Source: JBDWFY01 sp965275915 (lineage in GTDB: Bacteria; Pseudomonadota; Alphaproteobacteria; Rhizobiales; Stappiaceae). Taken from it: a stretch of 64,000 bases of DNA. The stretch covers positions 186,001-250,000 of the forward strand of contig CBDHYI010000008.1 in assembly GCA_965275915.1 (NCBI GenBank), written 5' to 3'. The translations under genes and the position numbers were made by a program. Under the pieces are notes generated by a model, which was not told where the DNA came from, did no database searches, and saw nothing but the letters and a program-made list of their open reading frames with translations. This document shows positions 50,088 to 58,518 of this stretch, piece after piece; the first letter of the stretch is position 1; each line of letters begins with the position of its first letter.

Positions 50088-52223
50088 GTGACCGCCAGAC
50101 GCCATTCTCCCAGCACCCTGCTCAGCTTTCTGTCGGCATTGGACCCGGGCGGTATCCGATTGGCACGAGGCGTTTTGATCGCCGTGGCGCTCACTCTGGC
50201 CGGTTCCATCAGCTACGGCGTGCATGTCACTTTCAGTGTCCTCCATGTGCCCAACCTGGTGATATTTGCGGGCGGCGTGGCAGGTTATTCCCTGCTTTTC
50301 ACGCTGCCGGCATCGCGCAGGGAGGAGTTTTTCTCGATCCTTGTACTGGGGGCCGTCGCCCAGGGACTGTTTCTGCTGGCGATTGTGGCGAGCGGTGTGA
50401 ATACGAAATTCGATGCCCTGCCGTTTCAGGGTCTTTGGGTCCTGATTATTGCGCTCACATTTTTCATGCGGCGTTTCGGTCCGTGGAGTGAAAGGGCCGG
50501 ATTGTTTGTTGCTTTGACCTGGTTGTTGATCGCTGTTGTCGCACCGGACACACAATTTGCTTTCTGGCTGCCGGTTGCCGGACTTATCGGTACGGCTTCC
50601 GCTGTTTTTGCGCGATGTGTTCTCTGGCGCCCCTCCGCCATCATGGCTTACGACAGTTTACAAAATCGGTACCGGCGGCAGTTGGCCGAAGCGCTCGGTG
50701 AACTGAGGGGTGGGGACGATGCCGGCCGGATGAAGGCTTTGATCGGAGACCTGCGCTTCACCCGAGACGAACTGGTACTGGCAACCGAGGCGGCCAGGCA
50801 CGAACATCCTGACAAGGAACAGATCTTTGACGATGCCCTCAATCGGACATTCAGGCAGATTCTCGCCTTGAGTGTTGCCGCTGAGGTTATCGGCAGTCTG
50901 CCCGATGAGCGCCTGCACGAATTGCAGAGTGAAGTCCACTTTCTGCACATTGTCGCGGTGCTTCAGGAAGCGGCGGAAAAAGGTGTGTTCGTTTCCGATA
51001 TCGACGATCTCTCCCGGTCTGTTGATCGGGTTCGCTCCGGCTTATTCAAGTCGGACAATCTGTCGCCACCGGATCGTCTCGGTCTTTTGCGGCTCCTGTT
51101 TTCGCTTCGTCGCCTTGCTTTGTTGTTGCGACCGCCTGGAACGCCGGACAGTGGCTCCCAGATGGCGCAGCCGACCGGGTCAGGCCGTCACAGTGCGCCG
51201 GCATCGTTTCCTTATTGGAAATTGTCGGTTCAGGGGCTTGTCGCGGCCAGCATCACCACAGCACTGGGGTGGATGTTTCATCTCAATCATGCCTACTGGG
51301 CGACACTGACGGTGATGATTGTGTTGTCGGGCAGCCTGGGGCAAACGAGGAAGAGAATATTCGATCGTGCCGTGGGAACCGCACTGGGTGTTTCGGTGGC
51401 ATTGCTTCTGCAGTTGGCAATTGATGGCGCCCCCTTCGTGCAGTACGGGCTCATCCTGATTTGTCTGGCCTGGATTTTCGTTGCGATTGAACGAAATTAT
51501 CTGATTGCGGCCGGACTAATCGGCTTTTCCGTCGTCACCGCCCTGCATCTTTTCAACGGTGTGACGACCGCGGGAATGGCAGCGCGTATCTACGAAACAT
51601 TCATCGGTGCGGGCGTTGCCTTCGTAACCGCCTGGCTCGTGTTTCCGATCAAAACGGACGATAAAGTCAAGACCGGTCTCATATCGCTGCTTGAAGACAC
51701 TCGCGCGATCCTTGACCCGGGCGGCCCGTCCGGAATTGCCGCCATTGAGACACTGCGCAAACTGCATGCGGACACAGCAGCCTTTGCGCAATCCTTGCGG
51801 CTCTTGCAGAACGAACGTCTGACATTTGTCTCAGAGAGTTTTCGCGGGCAGGAATTTGCAACGCAAGTCAAGGTGCTTGTGCTTTATGTCAGTGCTTTTG
51901 TTCAAGCGCGTTCGGTCGCTCAAAAAGCATCGCTCACCATCGAACAACGGCGTATGGCGGATGACTTGATGAGAACCTTAATGCAAATGATCGATGCTTC
52001 GCTCGCCGGCACGGCGTTGCCGGACCTTTCCGGCGAATTGGTCCGCTGGAGTAAGAGCCTGCGGACCGATACCGAAGAAGACCTTGAAATCGCGGCCGAT
52101 CTCGTCAGTTTGCTTTACTTCGGCAGAAAGATCGAGGACTGCCTTAAGGGTTTGACGGAGAGCGCCGGTTGGGCAACAGTTTTCGATCACAAACGTGTGG
52201 CTGTTGGCCCGCAATCCGCCTAA
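50088..52223 (+). CDS. FUSC family transporter (YccS/AaeB-like)
   Basis: An inner-membrane exporter of 711 residues. N-terminal membrane segments (GVLIAVALTLAGSISYGVHV; LVIFAGGVAGYSLLFTLPAS) are followed by a large cytoplasmic domain (about 190-370). A second membrane block includes the FUSC_2 signature HLNHAYWATLTVMIVLSGSL and TRKRIFDRAVGTALGVSVAL. Family members (AaeB, YccS) export aromatic acids or fusaric acid with an HlyD-like partner, which is not adjacent here; the YibH-like protein at 8.6 kb is a possible partner only by type. GTG 50088 overlaps the TGA of a nine-codon frame (ATG 50062) with its own AAAGGA. Confidence 0.9.
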   Translation: MTARRHSPSTLLSFLSALDPGGIRLARGVLIAVALTLAGSISYGVHVTFSVLHVPNLVIFAGGVAGYSLLFTLPASRREEFFSILVLGAVAQGLFLLAIVASGVNTKFDALPFQGLWVLIIALTFFMRRFGPWSERAGLFVALTWLLIAVVAPDTQFAFWLPVAGLIGTASAVFARCVLWRPSAIMAYDSLQNRYRRQLAEALGELRGGDDAGRMKALIGDLRFTRDELVLATEAARHEHPDKEQIFDDALNRTFRQILALSVAAEVIGSLPDERLHELQSEVHFLHIVAVLQEAAEKGVFVSDIDDLSRSVDRVRSGLFKSDNLSPPDRLGLLRLLFSLRRLALLLRPPGTPDSGSQMAQPTGSGRHSAPASFPYWKLSVQGLVAASITTALGWMFHLNHAYWATLTVMIVLSGSLGQTRKRIFDRAVGTALGVSVALLLQLAIDGAPFVQYGLILICLAWIFVAIERNYLIAAGLIGFSVVTALHLFNGVTTAGMAARIYETFIGAGVAFVTAWLVFPIKTDDKVKTGLISLLEDTRAILDPGGPSGIAAIETLRKLHADTAAFAQSLRLLQNERLTFVSESFRGQEFATQVKVLVLYVSAFVQARSVAQKASLTIEQRRMADDLMRTLMQMIDASLAGTALPDLSGELVRWSKSLRTDTEEDLEIAADLVSLLYFGRKIEDCLKGLTESAGWATVFDHKRVAVGPQSA

Positions 52224-52540
52224 CCGGGAGTTTCCTCGTCTCCGGCATCAAGAAAACGCGTTGCGCCCCATCGGGCAAGCGTTTCGTTGATATCGTCCAG
52301 AACGAAAAAGCGGGCGGCGTCCCGGTCATATCCTTCCTGCAGCAGCGCGTCATAGTCGGTTTCGGCATGGCGGATATGGCTGACGACCGACTGCCAGATG
52401 GCGACGGCAGGCGGCAGGTTTCTCAAGTGGCGGGCCTGCGCGTGATTGAGAATGGCCTCAGCAGCAATCATCGGAACAAGCGGGACCGTTCGTCTCAATG
52501 CCTTCTGATAGTCGGCACGTTTGAAGTTCTTGAGTGCCAT
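52220..52540 (-). CDS. DUF2293 domain-containing protein
   Basis: From ATG 52540 the protein has about 106 residues. The DUF2293 pattern is clear: VPMIAAEAILNHAQARHLRN, LPPAVAIWQSVVSHIRHAET, DYDALLQEGYDRDAARFFVL and DDINETLARWG. The family is common in alphaproteobacteria and has no known function. The frame opens further upstream to 52660, overlapping the DUF1127 gene, but that part is not family-like. Its 3' end overlaps the convergent FUSC gene by four bases. Confidence 0.88.
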   Translation of the reverse strand: MALKNFKRADYQKALRRTVPLVPMIAAEAILNHAQARHLRNLPPAVAIWQSVVSHIRHAETDYDALLQEGYDRDAARFFVLDDINETLARWGATRFLDAGDEETPG

Positions 52541-52647
52541 ATGGCAGCTACGCCCCGCACAAAGTTTCCTTCGAACTGGTTCATCGCCATAATAAAACGA
52601 AGTTACAAAAAGTTGAGTGTCGCAAAGCGATGCCGCCGCGTTTGCGG

Positions 52648-52881
52648 TCAAAAATGCCACGGCACAGGCGGCGGCTGAATTCTTCCGGTTGGACCGCCGA
52701 CGTCCTCGGGGTCAAGCCCCGCATCTTTCAACAGATGCTCATCAAGATGCTGAACGGCAATGCGCCGGCGTCTTTGGCGCATTTTCTGTCTGACAAGCGA
52801 TACCACGCTGCGCATGAGAGGGATCAAAGATTGAACATAGCGAACAGGTGGGCTGTCAATTCGGTTTGACGGATGGGGCAT
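52648..52881 (-). CDS. DUF1127 domain-containing small protein
   Basis: A small basic protein of 77 residues whose C-terminal half is a DUF1127 (YjiS-like) motif: RRRRIAVQHLDEHLLKDAGL followed by DPEDVGG. In alphaproteobacteria small DUF1127 proteins bind RNA and affect phosphate, carbon or small-RNA metabolism; longer forms are less clear. GGAGAGG precedes the ATG. It is transcribed away from a SufR-like regulator gene, with two palindromes between them, so it is probably that regulator's target. Confidence 0.88.
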   Translation of the reverse strand: MPHPSNRIDSPPVRYVQSLIPLMRSVVSLVRQKMRQRRRRIAVQHLDEHLLKDAGLDPEDVGGPTGRIQPPPVPWHF

Positions 52882-52904
52882 GATCCTCTCCTGCCAATAA
52901 AGAA

Positions 52905-52961
52905 AGAAATATATTTCTAAATTAACTTTGGAATCGATTTTTTAGCAAGAGAAATCTTTCT
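52905..52961. promoter_or_regulatory. twin AGAAA-TTTCT palindromes between DUF1127 and SufR-like genes
   Basis: AGAAATATATTTCT (52905-52918) is a perfect palindrome; AGAAATCTTTCT (52950-52961) has the same arms with a spacer two bases shorter. Their centres are about 44 bases apart, four helical turns, in an AT-rich divergent promoter. They are good candidates for operators of the adjacent winged-helix regulator. Confidence 0.6.
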
Positions 52962-52992
52962 AAAAAAATGCGAACCTGCTATAATCAGGGCT

Positions 52993-53640
52993 ATGGATGA
53001 TCGGACAAAGAGTCGTATTCTCACGGGATTGAAGGGACGAGGACCGCAGAAAGCTGCGGACCTGGCGCAGCATCTGGGAGTGACGCCGGTCGCCATCCGC
53101 CAGCATCTGGATCAACTGTACGCTGACGGTCTTCTGGAATTTGAAGATGTCCGGTCCGGCCGCGGTCGCCCCCGGCGTTTCTGGTCTCTGAGCGAAAAGG
53201 GACACAGCCGTTTTCCCGATAACTCCTCCGGACTGCTGCTTGAAATGATCCACAGCATTCGTGCGCTTTACGGTGCTGAGGGACTGGACCGGCTTGTGGA
53301 ACACCGCAAGGAGCAGACGCTTTTGCACTATCGGGAGGCGGTTGACGCAAAACTCTCGCTCGAAGGCAAACTCGGCGTGCTGGTCGATCTCAGAAACCGG
53401 GAAGGATATATGGCCGCGTGCTCAAGGGAGGCGGATGGCAGTTGGCTGCTGATTGAAAATCACTGTTCGATCTGTGCGGCCGCGGTAGCTTGCCAGGGAT
53501 TTTGCCGGTCTGAATTGGAGATATTTCAGGACATTTTGGGTTCTGACTATGCCATTACCCGCCTCGAACACCGAATTGCCGGTGCCCGGCGTTGTGTTTA
53601 CAAAATTGTCGAACGGACCGGAATTCAGCGTGTCGCGTAA
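52993..53640 (+). CDS. SufR-like winged-helix regulator with C-terminal cysteine cluster
   Basis: The N-terminal HTH (residues 5-60) reads LKGRGPQKAADLAQHLGVTP, VAIRQHLDQLYADGLL and the wing GRGRPRRFWSLSEKGHSRFP, typical of the DeoR/ArsR-like group that includes SufR. The C-terminal domain has Cys in NHCSICAAAVACQGFCRSEL and one in ARRCVYKIVE. SufR uses C-x12-C-x13-14-C type ligands for a [4Fe-4S] cluster; here the spacing is similar in spirit, so an Fe-S or redox sensor is plausible. No suf genes are adjacent. It is divergent from the DUF1127 gene. Confidence 0.85.
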   Translation: MDDRTKSRILTGLKGRGPQKAADLAQHLGVTPVAIRQHLDQLYADGLLEFEDVRSGRGRPRRFWSLSEKGHSRFPDNSSGLLLEMIHSIRALYGAEGLDRLVEHRKEQTLLHYREAVDAKLSLEGKLGVLVDLRNREGYMAACSREADGSWLLIENHCSICAAAVACQGFCRSELEIFQDILGSDYAITRLEHRIAGARRCVYKIVERTGIQRVA

Positions 53641-53763
53641 GCGACATGCGGAATTGTTACTGCATCGCGTCGATTTCTCTAAAACCGAAACCCTGAAAGT
53701 TGTTGCATTTACCGAACGGTTGTTGACGGTGAGAGTGTGGCTTTTATTCGGCGCGGGGACATT

Positions 53764-54951
53764 ATGGATACGCACACTCGATTGGGAAGACGGACGCTGG
53801 CGCAGCTGGATGACGGCGACGTCGTCGATCTTGTCAACCGCTTGCAGCCGGATGACGCCACACGGATACTGAGAAAACTGCCCGCCAAACGGCGAGGCCT
53901 GATCAATGCCCGGATCGCACAGGATCGGCGGGAGGAGATCTCGTGCCTGAGCACCTATTCCGAAGAGGTTGCCGGGGGCCTCATGAATTCCCGTTATGCC
54001 GACCTTGAACCGGAAACGACGTGCGGGGATGCCGTTCGCCAGCTTGCTGCCGAAAGCGAAGCGGAAACGATCTATGTCGCCTACGTCATTGACCGGGACC
54101 ATCGTCTGCTCGGCAGCGTAAGTCTGCGCGATCTGTTGCGTGCCGACAAAGGACAGCGCGTCAGCGGGATTATGACCGGCAACATTGAACGGATCACAGT
54201 TGATCAGCCGGTCGAAGAGGCGGCGCGTCTCGTGTCCCTCAGCGGTCACTCCGCCCTGCCGGTCGTCGATGAACAGGACCGGTTGATAGGGATTATTTCC
54301 CATGACGACGCGTTTCGCCAGCTGGAAGCGGAAGTCTCCGAAGATATGGAGCGGTTTTCCGCTGTTACCGGCCAATCCGATCGCGAGTATCTTGATGTGC
54401 CGATCTGGCAGGATTTCAAACGGCGGGCACCGTGGATACTGAGCCTGGCCATTGTCGGGCTTTTGGCCGGTTACATTGTGCATGTTTATGAAGATGCGCT
54501 GGATGCGCTGGTCATACTGGCGCTCTATATGCCGATGGTTGCCGATACGGGAGGCAATGTCGGAACCCAGACATCGGGCCTTCTGATTCGCTCGATCGCG
54601 ACGGGAGGTGTCACGCTCAGGAGCGGGACCGAGGTCTTGTGGCGCGAGTTGCGCGTATCTTTGATGCTTGCGGCCATGTTGTTCGCCTTCGCGCTGATCA
54701 AGGTGGCCTTTATTTCGAACAGCGCAGATGTTCCCGCCGGACTGACGTTGGAAATGATCGCGTTCGCCATCGGTGTGGCGATTGCTGTGCAGGTAATCAT
54801 GTCCGCTCTGATCGGCGCGGTCCTCCCCCTGTTTGCCCTGTCGGTCCGTCAGGATCCCGCGATTATGGCAGGTCCCGCCCTCACCACGCTTGTCGATACA
54901 ACGGGGCTGCTGATGTACTTTATGATCACCACCTCAATCTTGGGTATTTGA
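53764..54951 (+). CDS. mgtE: magnesium transporter MgtE
   Basis: A Mg2+ channel of about 395 residues. An N-terminal MgtE_N domain (RTLAQLDDGDVVDLVNRLQP; EEVAGGLMNSRYADLEPETT) is followed by paired CBS domains (about 130-240; RVSGIMTGNIERITVDQPVE, GHSALPVVDEQDRLIGIISH) and five membrane helices. The pore signature is LYMPMVADTGGNVGTQTSGL. CBS and N domains close the pore at high cytosolic Mg2+. ATG 53764 with GGGG upstream is preferred to GTG 53737. No Mg-sensing leader is evident. Confidence 0.93.
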   Translation: MDTHTRLGRRTLAQLDDGDVVDLVNRLQPDDATRILRKLPAKRRGLINARIAQDRREEISCLSTYSEEVAGGLMNSRYADLEPETTCGDAVRQLAAESEAETIYVAYVIDRDHRLLGSVSLRDLLRADKGQRVSGIMTGNIERITVDQPVEEAARLVSLSGHSALPVVDEQDRLIGIISHDDAFRQLEAEVSEDMERFSAVTGQSDREYLDVPIWQDFKRRAPWILSLAIVGLLAGYIVHVYEDALDALVILALYMPMVADTGGNVGTQTSGLLIRSIATGGVTLRSGTEVLWRELRVSLMLAAMLFAFALIKVAFISNSADVPAGLTLEMIAFAIGVAIAVQVIMSALIGAVLPLFALSVRQDPAIMAGPALTTLVDTTGLLMYFMITTSILGI

Positions 54952-54975
54952 TGCCGGAACAACAGTGTGTGTGGT

Positions 54976-55233
54976 TTAGCGAACGCCCTTGATCGGCTTC
55001 TCAAGTTCATAAATTGCGTCCTGGATCAGATCCATTTTGCTGTTCAGGAGAGTTTGAGCGTCGAACAGGCCGCGATTGTAGAACAACGGCCCCAGTTCTT
55101 CAGAGATGAAATCAATCAAAAACTCAGCCTCAAAACGGGTCAGTTCCTGATTGAGCTCTTCAGAAAAGTACTGTTGCAGTTTTTCGGCAACAAGCCGTTT
55201 TTCTTCTTTGGAAAACTGAATGCCGGATACCAT
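54976..55233 (-). CDS. DUF2164 domain-containing protein
   Basis: From ATG 55233 (MVSGIQFSKEEKRLVAEKLQ) the 85-residue protein matches DUF2164 throughout: QYFSEELNQELTRFEAEFLI, DFISEELGPLFYNRGLFDAQ and DLIQDAIYELEKP. The family is small, soluble and of unknown function. The frame opens upstream to 55323, but the extra part is not conserved. Convergent with mgtE, 24 bases apart. Confidence 0.9.
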   Translation of the reverse strand: MVSGIQFSKEEKRLVAEKLQQYFSEELNQELTRFEAEFLIDFISEELGPLFYNRGLFDAQTLLNSKMDLIQDAIYELEKPIKGVR

Positions 55234-55400
55234 GGGACAAAACACCGATGTCACGCTCAGGATGAGAGGTTGAGCGTAATCGCGGTCGCCTGAAACTTGC
55301 AACCGCAACCTTACGGCCATCAAAAGAAACGTATGACCCTAATCTGGGGAACAGTAACGGGTTCATTGCGCAAAGGTTCGCCACGGCGCAAATGACAGGC

Positions 55401-56735
55401 TTATGGAAGCCGGGCGATCAGTGCGGCAAGCTCTGCGCGATTGGTCAGGTTGAGCTTGGAATAAATCTTTTTCCTGTGAGTGCGCAGCGTGTTGATACTG
55501 ATATCAAGCGTTGCGGATGCAACCTGTTCGTCGGCGGAAGCGGCGAGGATCCCCGCGACAGCCAGCTCACGCCCCGTCAGATCAAAAAGCTCGCCCAGGC
55601 GTTTTGTCTTGCTGGAAAGGTCGGCGCGGAGGTCGGTGACTGTCACCAGAACCAGCGGATCAGTGAAACCGGACCAAGACCCGTTGCGATCCGCAAAAGG
55701 GGCTATTTCGAAATGCAGGGGCCGCCCCTGATTCGAATGAATCGCAAATTCTATCGGTGATTTGGCAAGATCGTTCGGGCTGTGGCAATGCATCAGTGCG
55801 TTGTGCAGCCGTCGCCCTGCCTTGTCATTGCGGACCTGAAGAATACCGCGGGACACCTCAAGTGTGTCGGCATCATTCAGCATGGTTTGCGCCTGGCCGT
55901 TGCAAGCCATAATCTTCGCCCGTGTATTAAGGACAAAGGCAGCCTTGTGTTGCCGCTCCAGCGAATTCAACAGCGTATCGATCGTCGTGTTCACTGCCCG
56001 GATGCGGCCTTCTGTATCAAGAACACTTTCAACATTCTGGGCAAGGTACTCGATCGCCTGATATTCGTCGGCACTGAAGCCGCAGGCGCTCTTGTCGCGC
56101 TCGAACATGAACACAAAAATGGTGTTCAGCGAGTGGCCTTTGGCAAACCGGCAGACCTCGTAAGAATCGCGTTTTCGCAAGAAGTCCCAATAATATTCGC
56201 CCTGATAGAAATCTTCGGGCCGTGTGACACGGTCGACCGTATACAGCTCCACATCTGCATTGGGCGCAGAACTGATCATTTGCGGTCGAAACGGATCATG
56301 TTTGTAATAATGATGGTTATATTGCTCCGCCAGCCGCTCAACATTGCCGCTTCCGTAAAGCACCAGAGGGGTGGACGGTTCGGTCAGGTTGGCAGTCGCA
56401 AGTGATTGCTTGGTCGAGTTTATCGCATTGTGGCATTTGATCGCCGAACGATGTGTCTGCCCGTGCAGGCGCCGGGGTGTTTCCGGCGGTCTGAAAATGC
56501 CGGCGGCTAGATGGGTGAGGGAAAAGCGTTTTTTTATCTCCGCCAACGCGGAATTTAGAGATATATCACCCAGGCTGGTCGCTTCGACCAGCTCTAAGAG
56601 GTCCTTTGAGACCTGTGGTTTGCTTCTCAGTGAAGGCGGTATGGGGCTCTGTAACACGGCAATATCGTTTTTTATTTGCTTATGTAATAATGACTGAAAA
56701 ATAAAAATGCTCAAGTAAAAAAGTTTTTTTTTCAA
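55401..56735 (-). CDS. LuxR family regulator with PAS-like sensor region
   Basis: The C-terminal LuxR helix-turn-helix (about 385-444) reads LFDLTGRELAVAGILAASAD and ASATLDISINTLRTHRKKIY, then SKLNLTNRAELAALIARL. A central segment resembles a PAS fold (VLNTRAKIMACNGQAQTMLN; LVLVTVTDLRADL), and the N-terminal half has an autoinducer-domain-like look (YYKHDPFRP, EDFYQGEYYWDFLRKRDSYE). No synthase gene is nearby, so it may be an orphan. The N-terminus is uncertain: the longest frame begins at a TTG in an A/T run, GTG 56657 is a plausible alternative, and neither has a clear ribosome-binding site. Confidence 0.88.
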   Translation of the reverse strand: MKKKLFYLSIFIFQSLLHKQIKNDIAVLQSPIPPSLRSKPQVSKDLLELVEATSLGDISLNSALAEIKKRFSLTHLAAGIFRPPETPRRLHGQTHRSAIKCHNAINSTKQSLATANLTEPSTPLVLYGSGNVERLAEQYNHHYYKHDPFRPQMISSAPNADVELYTVDRVTRPEDFYQGEYYWDFLRKRDSYEVCRFAKGHSLNTIFVFMFERDKSACGFSADEYQAIEYLAQNVESVLDTEGRIRAVNTTIDTLLNSLERQHKAAFVLNTRAKIMACNGQAQTMLNDADTLEVSRGILQVRNDKAGRRLHNALMHCHSPNDLAKSPIEFAIHSNQGRPLHFEIAPFADRNGSWSGFTDPLVLVTVTDLRADLSSKTKRLGELFDLTGRELAVAGILAASADEQVASATLDISINTLRTHRKKIYSKLNLTNRAELAALIARLP

Positions 56736-57087
56736 AATTTGTAGATGCTAATATAAGAAATGATATAAATATAGAGCTGATAAATTGTACCAAATGGTTA
56801 AAGAAAGTTACACGGCCGCTTGTTTACTTTCCGGTTCTTATGATTCGTCATTTTATTATCAGCCGGTCGTTTATTCTTTCGCTTCGTCGGCAAGGATCAG
56901 GACAAATTATTTATTTCAATCTGTTGATTGCAATGAACTACCGCTTTTCTGCGCGCGATGAAACCAACACGCTGGTCAAGTATTTGTAAGTGGACCCGCC
57001 GTGCAAGGCGCGTTACGCTCCCACGCCCGAACTCCTGGCCGATATGGCGATCAACAGTGGAGAACCCGCTTCGTGCTCCTGTTTCAA
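56736..57087. other. AT-rich intergenic region
   Basis: The first 90 bases (to about 56800) are very AT-rich and probably contain the promoter of the LuxR-type gene. The rest has only short frames that look like shadows; a GTG-initiated extension of the DUF922 gene back to 57001 lacks protein-like sequence. Confidence 0.4.
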
Positions 57088-57723
57088 ATGAGACGAGTAA
57101 GCAAGGCGGCAAAATTTTTGGCGCTGCCGCTGTCTGCGTCTGCTTTTCTGTTTATAGCGATACCCGCTCAGGCTGAAATCCGACATAAAACCACTGAACA
57201 CAAATATAAGGTCTATGGCAACAATGCCTCGGAGCTGGTGAGCTACATGCTGCGTCGCCCGATGCGGGGCGACTTTGGATCGGCAATCGCAAGTATCAGC
57301 ACCCGGTACAAGCTGAAAATTAAAACCGATCGCACGGCCGATCAATGCCGAATGCGGTCCATGCTGCAGGATATCAAGTTCAAGATCACTCTGCCCCATG
57401 CCGCTCGCGAAAGGCGTCTTTCGTCAAAAGACAAACTGGCCTTTCGTGATTTACGCGCATTTTCACGGATCCATGAAGAGACCCATCGGCAAATCTATCT
57501 TGAATGCGCGGCAGAGTTCGAGCAGAAGGCTCTGCGCCTGCGTGCCGGGACATGCCAGGCGCTCGGCGTGAAGTTACAGCGTCTACAGGAACGTCATTTC
57601 GAAAAGTGTAACCGCAGGCACGATGAGTTTGATCGCCGGGACAGCAAACGTATCTTTTCACAAGAGCTGTTTCAGCGCGCGGCGATCGGGAAACCACCAA
57701 AAAAAAGCCGCCTTTGGAAATAG
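57088..57723 (+). CDS. DUF922 domain-containing putative zinc metalloprotease, secreted
   Basis: From ATG 57088 a basic start (MRRVSKAAK) and hydrophobic signal (FLALPLSASAFLFIAIPA) end at QAE. The body has the DUF922 pattern: TTEHKYKVYGNNASELVSYM, ADQCRMRSMLQDIKFKITLP and a zinc-binding HEETHRQIYLECAAEFEQKA (HExxH with a downstream Glu). The C-terminal part is Arg/Lys-rich and helical. It would act in the periplasm; substrate unknown. Convergent with trmO, six bases apart. Confidence 0.85.
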   Translation: MRRVSKAAKFLALPLSASAFLFIAIPAQAEIRHKTTEHKYKVYGNNASELVSYMLRRPMRGDFGSAIASISTRYKLKIKTDRTADQCRMRSMLQDIKFKITLPHAARERRLSSKDKLAFRDLRAFSRIHEETHRQIYLECAAEFEQKALRLRAGTCQALGVKLQRLQERHFEKCNRRHDEFDRRDSKRIFSQELFQRAAIGKPPKKSRLWK

Positions 57724-57729
57724 CGGGAC

Positions 57730-58248
57730 TCACATGTCGGTCGGCCGGTCCCCGTGGCCGGCCTCCCATCGAACATTTGCATCACCATAACTGTCGGTTC
57801 GGCTGAAATACGGCTTGATATCGACCAGCGGCGTTCCGTTCAGACAGTCCAGTCCCCTGACTTTCAGACGCCCCGCATCATGATCCACCAAAATCAGTTC
57901 CACCGCCGAAAGGCTCACCGGATTGGGCCGGACAGGACTTCTGATGGCAAAGCATCCGCGCAGTTCGGTGCTGAAAGAGGGGGCCTGGACAATGAGATCA
58001 CGTCGGGCCTGATGCATCCAGTAAAGAACGAACACATGCGTACAGGTTTCGATAGACGTCAAACCGTCGCGATATGGCGCGAACACATCAATATGACAGA
58101 TTTCATCGCTTTGCCGGCCGTTTCGAGGACACTCGGCCCTCGTGTTCCAGGGCGTTGAGATCCTGCCGATAAAGACGATGTGGTCATCGCCCTTCTGCGT
58201 AGCGGGATCGGTCGCCAGCTTTTGTTCACCCTCTCGTCGTTCATTCAT
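57730..58248 (-). CDS. trmO: tRNA (N6-threonylcarbamoyladenosine37-N6)-methyltransferase TrmO
   Basis: This is the SAM-dependent, single-sheet beta-barrel methyltransferase that turns t6A37 into m6t6A37 in tRNA-Thr. TrmO landmarks: IVFIGRISTPWNTRAECPRN, CTHVFVLYWMHQARRDLIVQ, RGCFAIRSPVRPNPVSLSAV and LDCLNGTPLVDIKPYF. At 172 residues the protein is compact and lacks the C-terminal extension of E. coli TrmO. GAGGA precedes the ATG. Confidence 0.92.
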   Translation of the reverse strand: MNERREGEQKLATDPATQKGDDHIVFIGRISTPWNTRAECPRNGRQSDEICHIDVFAPYRDGLTSIETCTHVFVLYWMHQARRDLIVQAPSFSTELRGCFAIRSPVRPNPVSLSAVELILVDHDAGRLKVRGLDCLNGTPLVDIKPYFSRTDSYGDANVRWEAGHGDRPTDM

Positions 58249-58518
58249 CAGCGGGGTCCTCTTTCAAAATATCTTCAGATCCTTGTCTCAGTCCTGACGC
58301 CGATGTTCAAGCCTCGTTCAGGATATCGTCACCTCATGTTTCAGCGGATATGTAAAATTTTATTCAAAGTTTATTTTAAGTATTATAAAAATAAAATATA
58401 AAAAATCAAAAAGTAATATAAATAATAAATCGAATAAAAATTCTGAATTGGTGTTTTTATTTATTTTTGTACTGTAGGTATGAGGTTTGTTGTTTTGTGA
58501 AATCTCTGCGAGGACACT
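58249..58518. other. strongly AT-rich intergenic block
   Basis: The interval 58355-58485 is almost all A and T, far from the composition of the flanks. No gene is seen. It separates trmO (minus) and the DUF2336 gene (plus) and probably holds their promoters; the bias could also mark an old insertion or a nucleoid-protein binding site. Confidence 0.5.
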
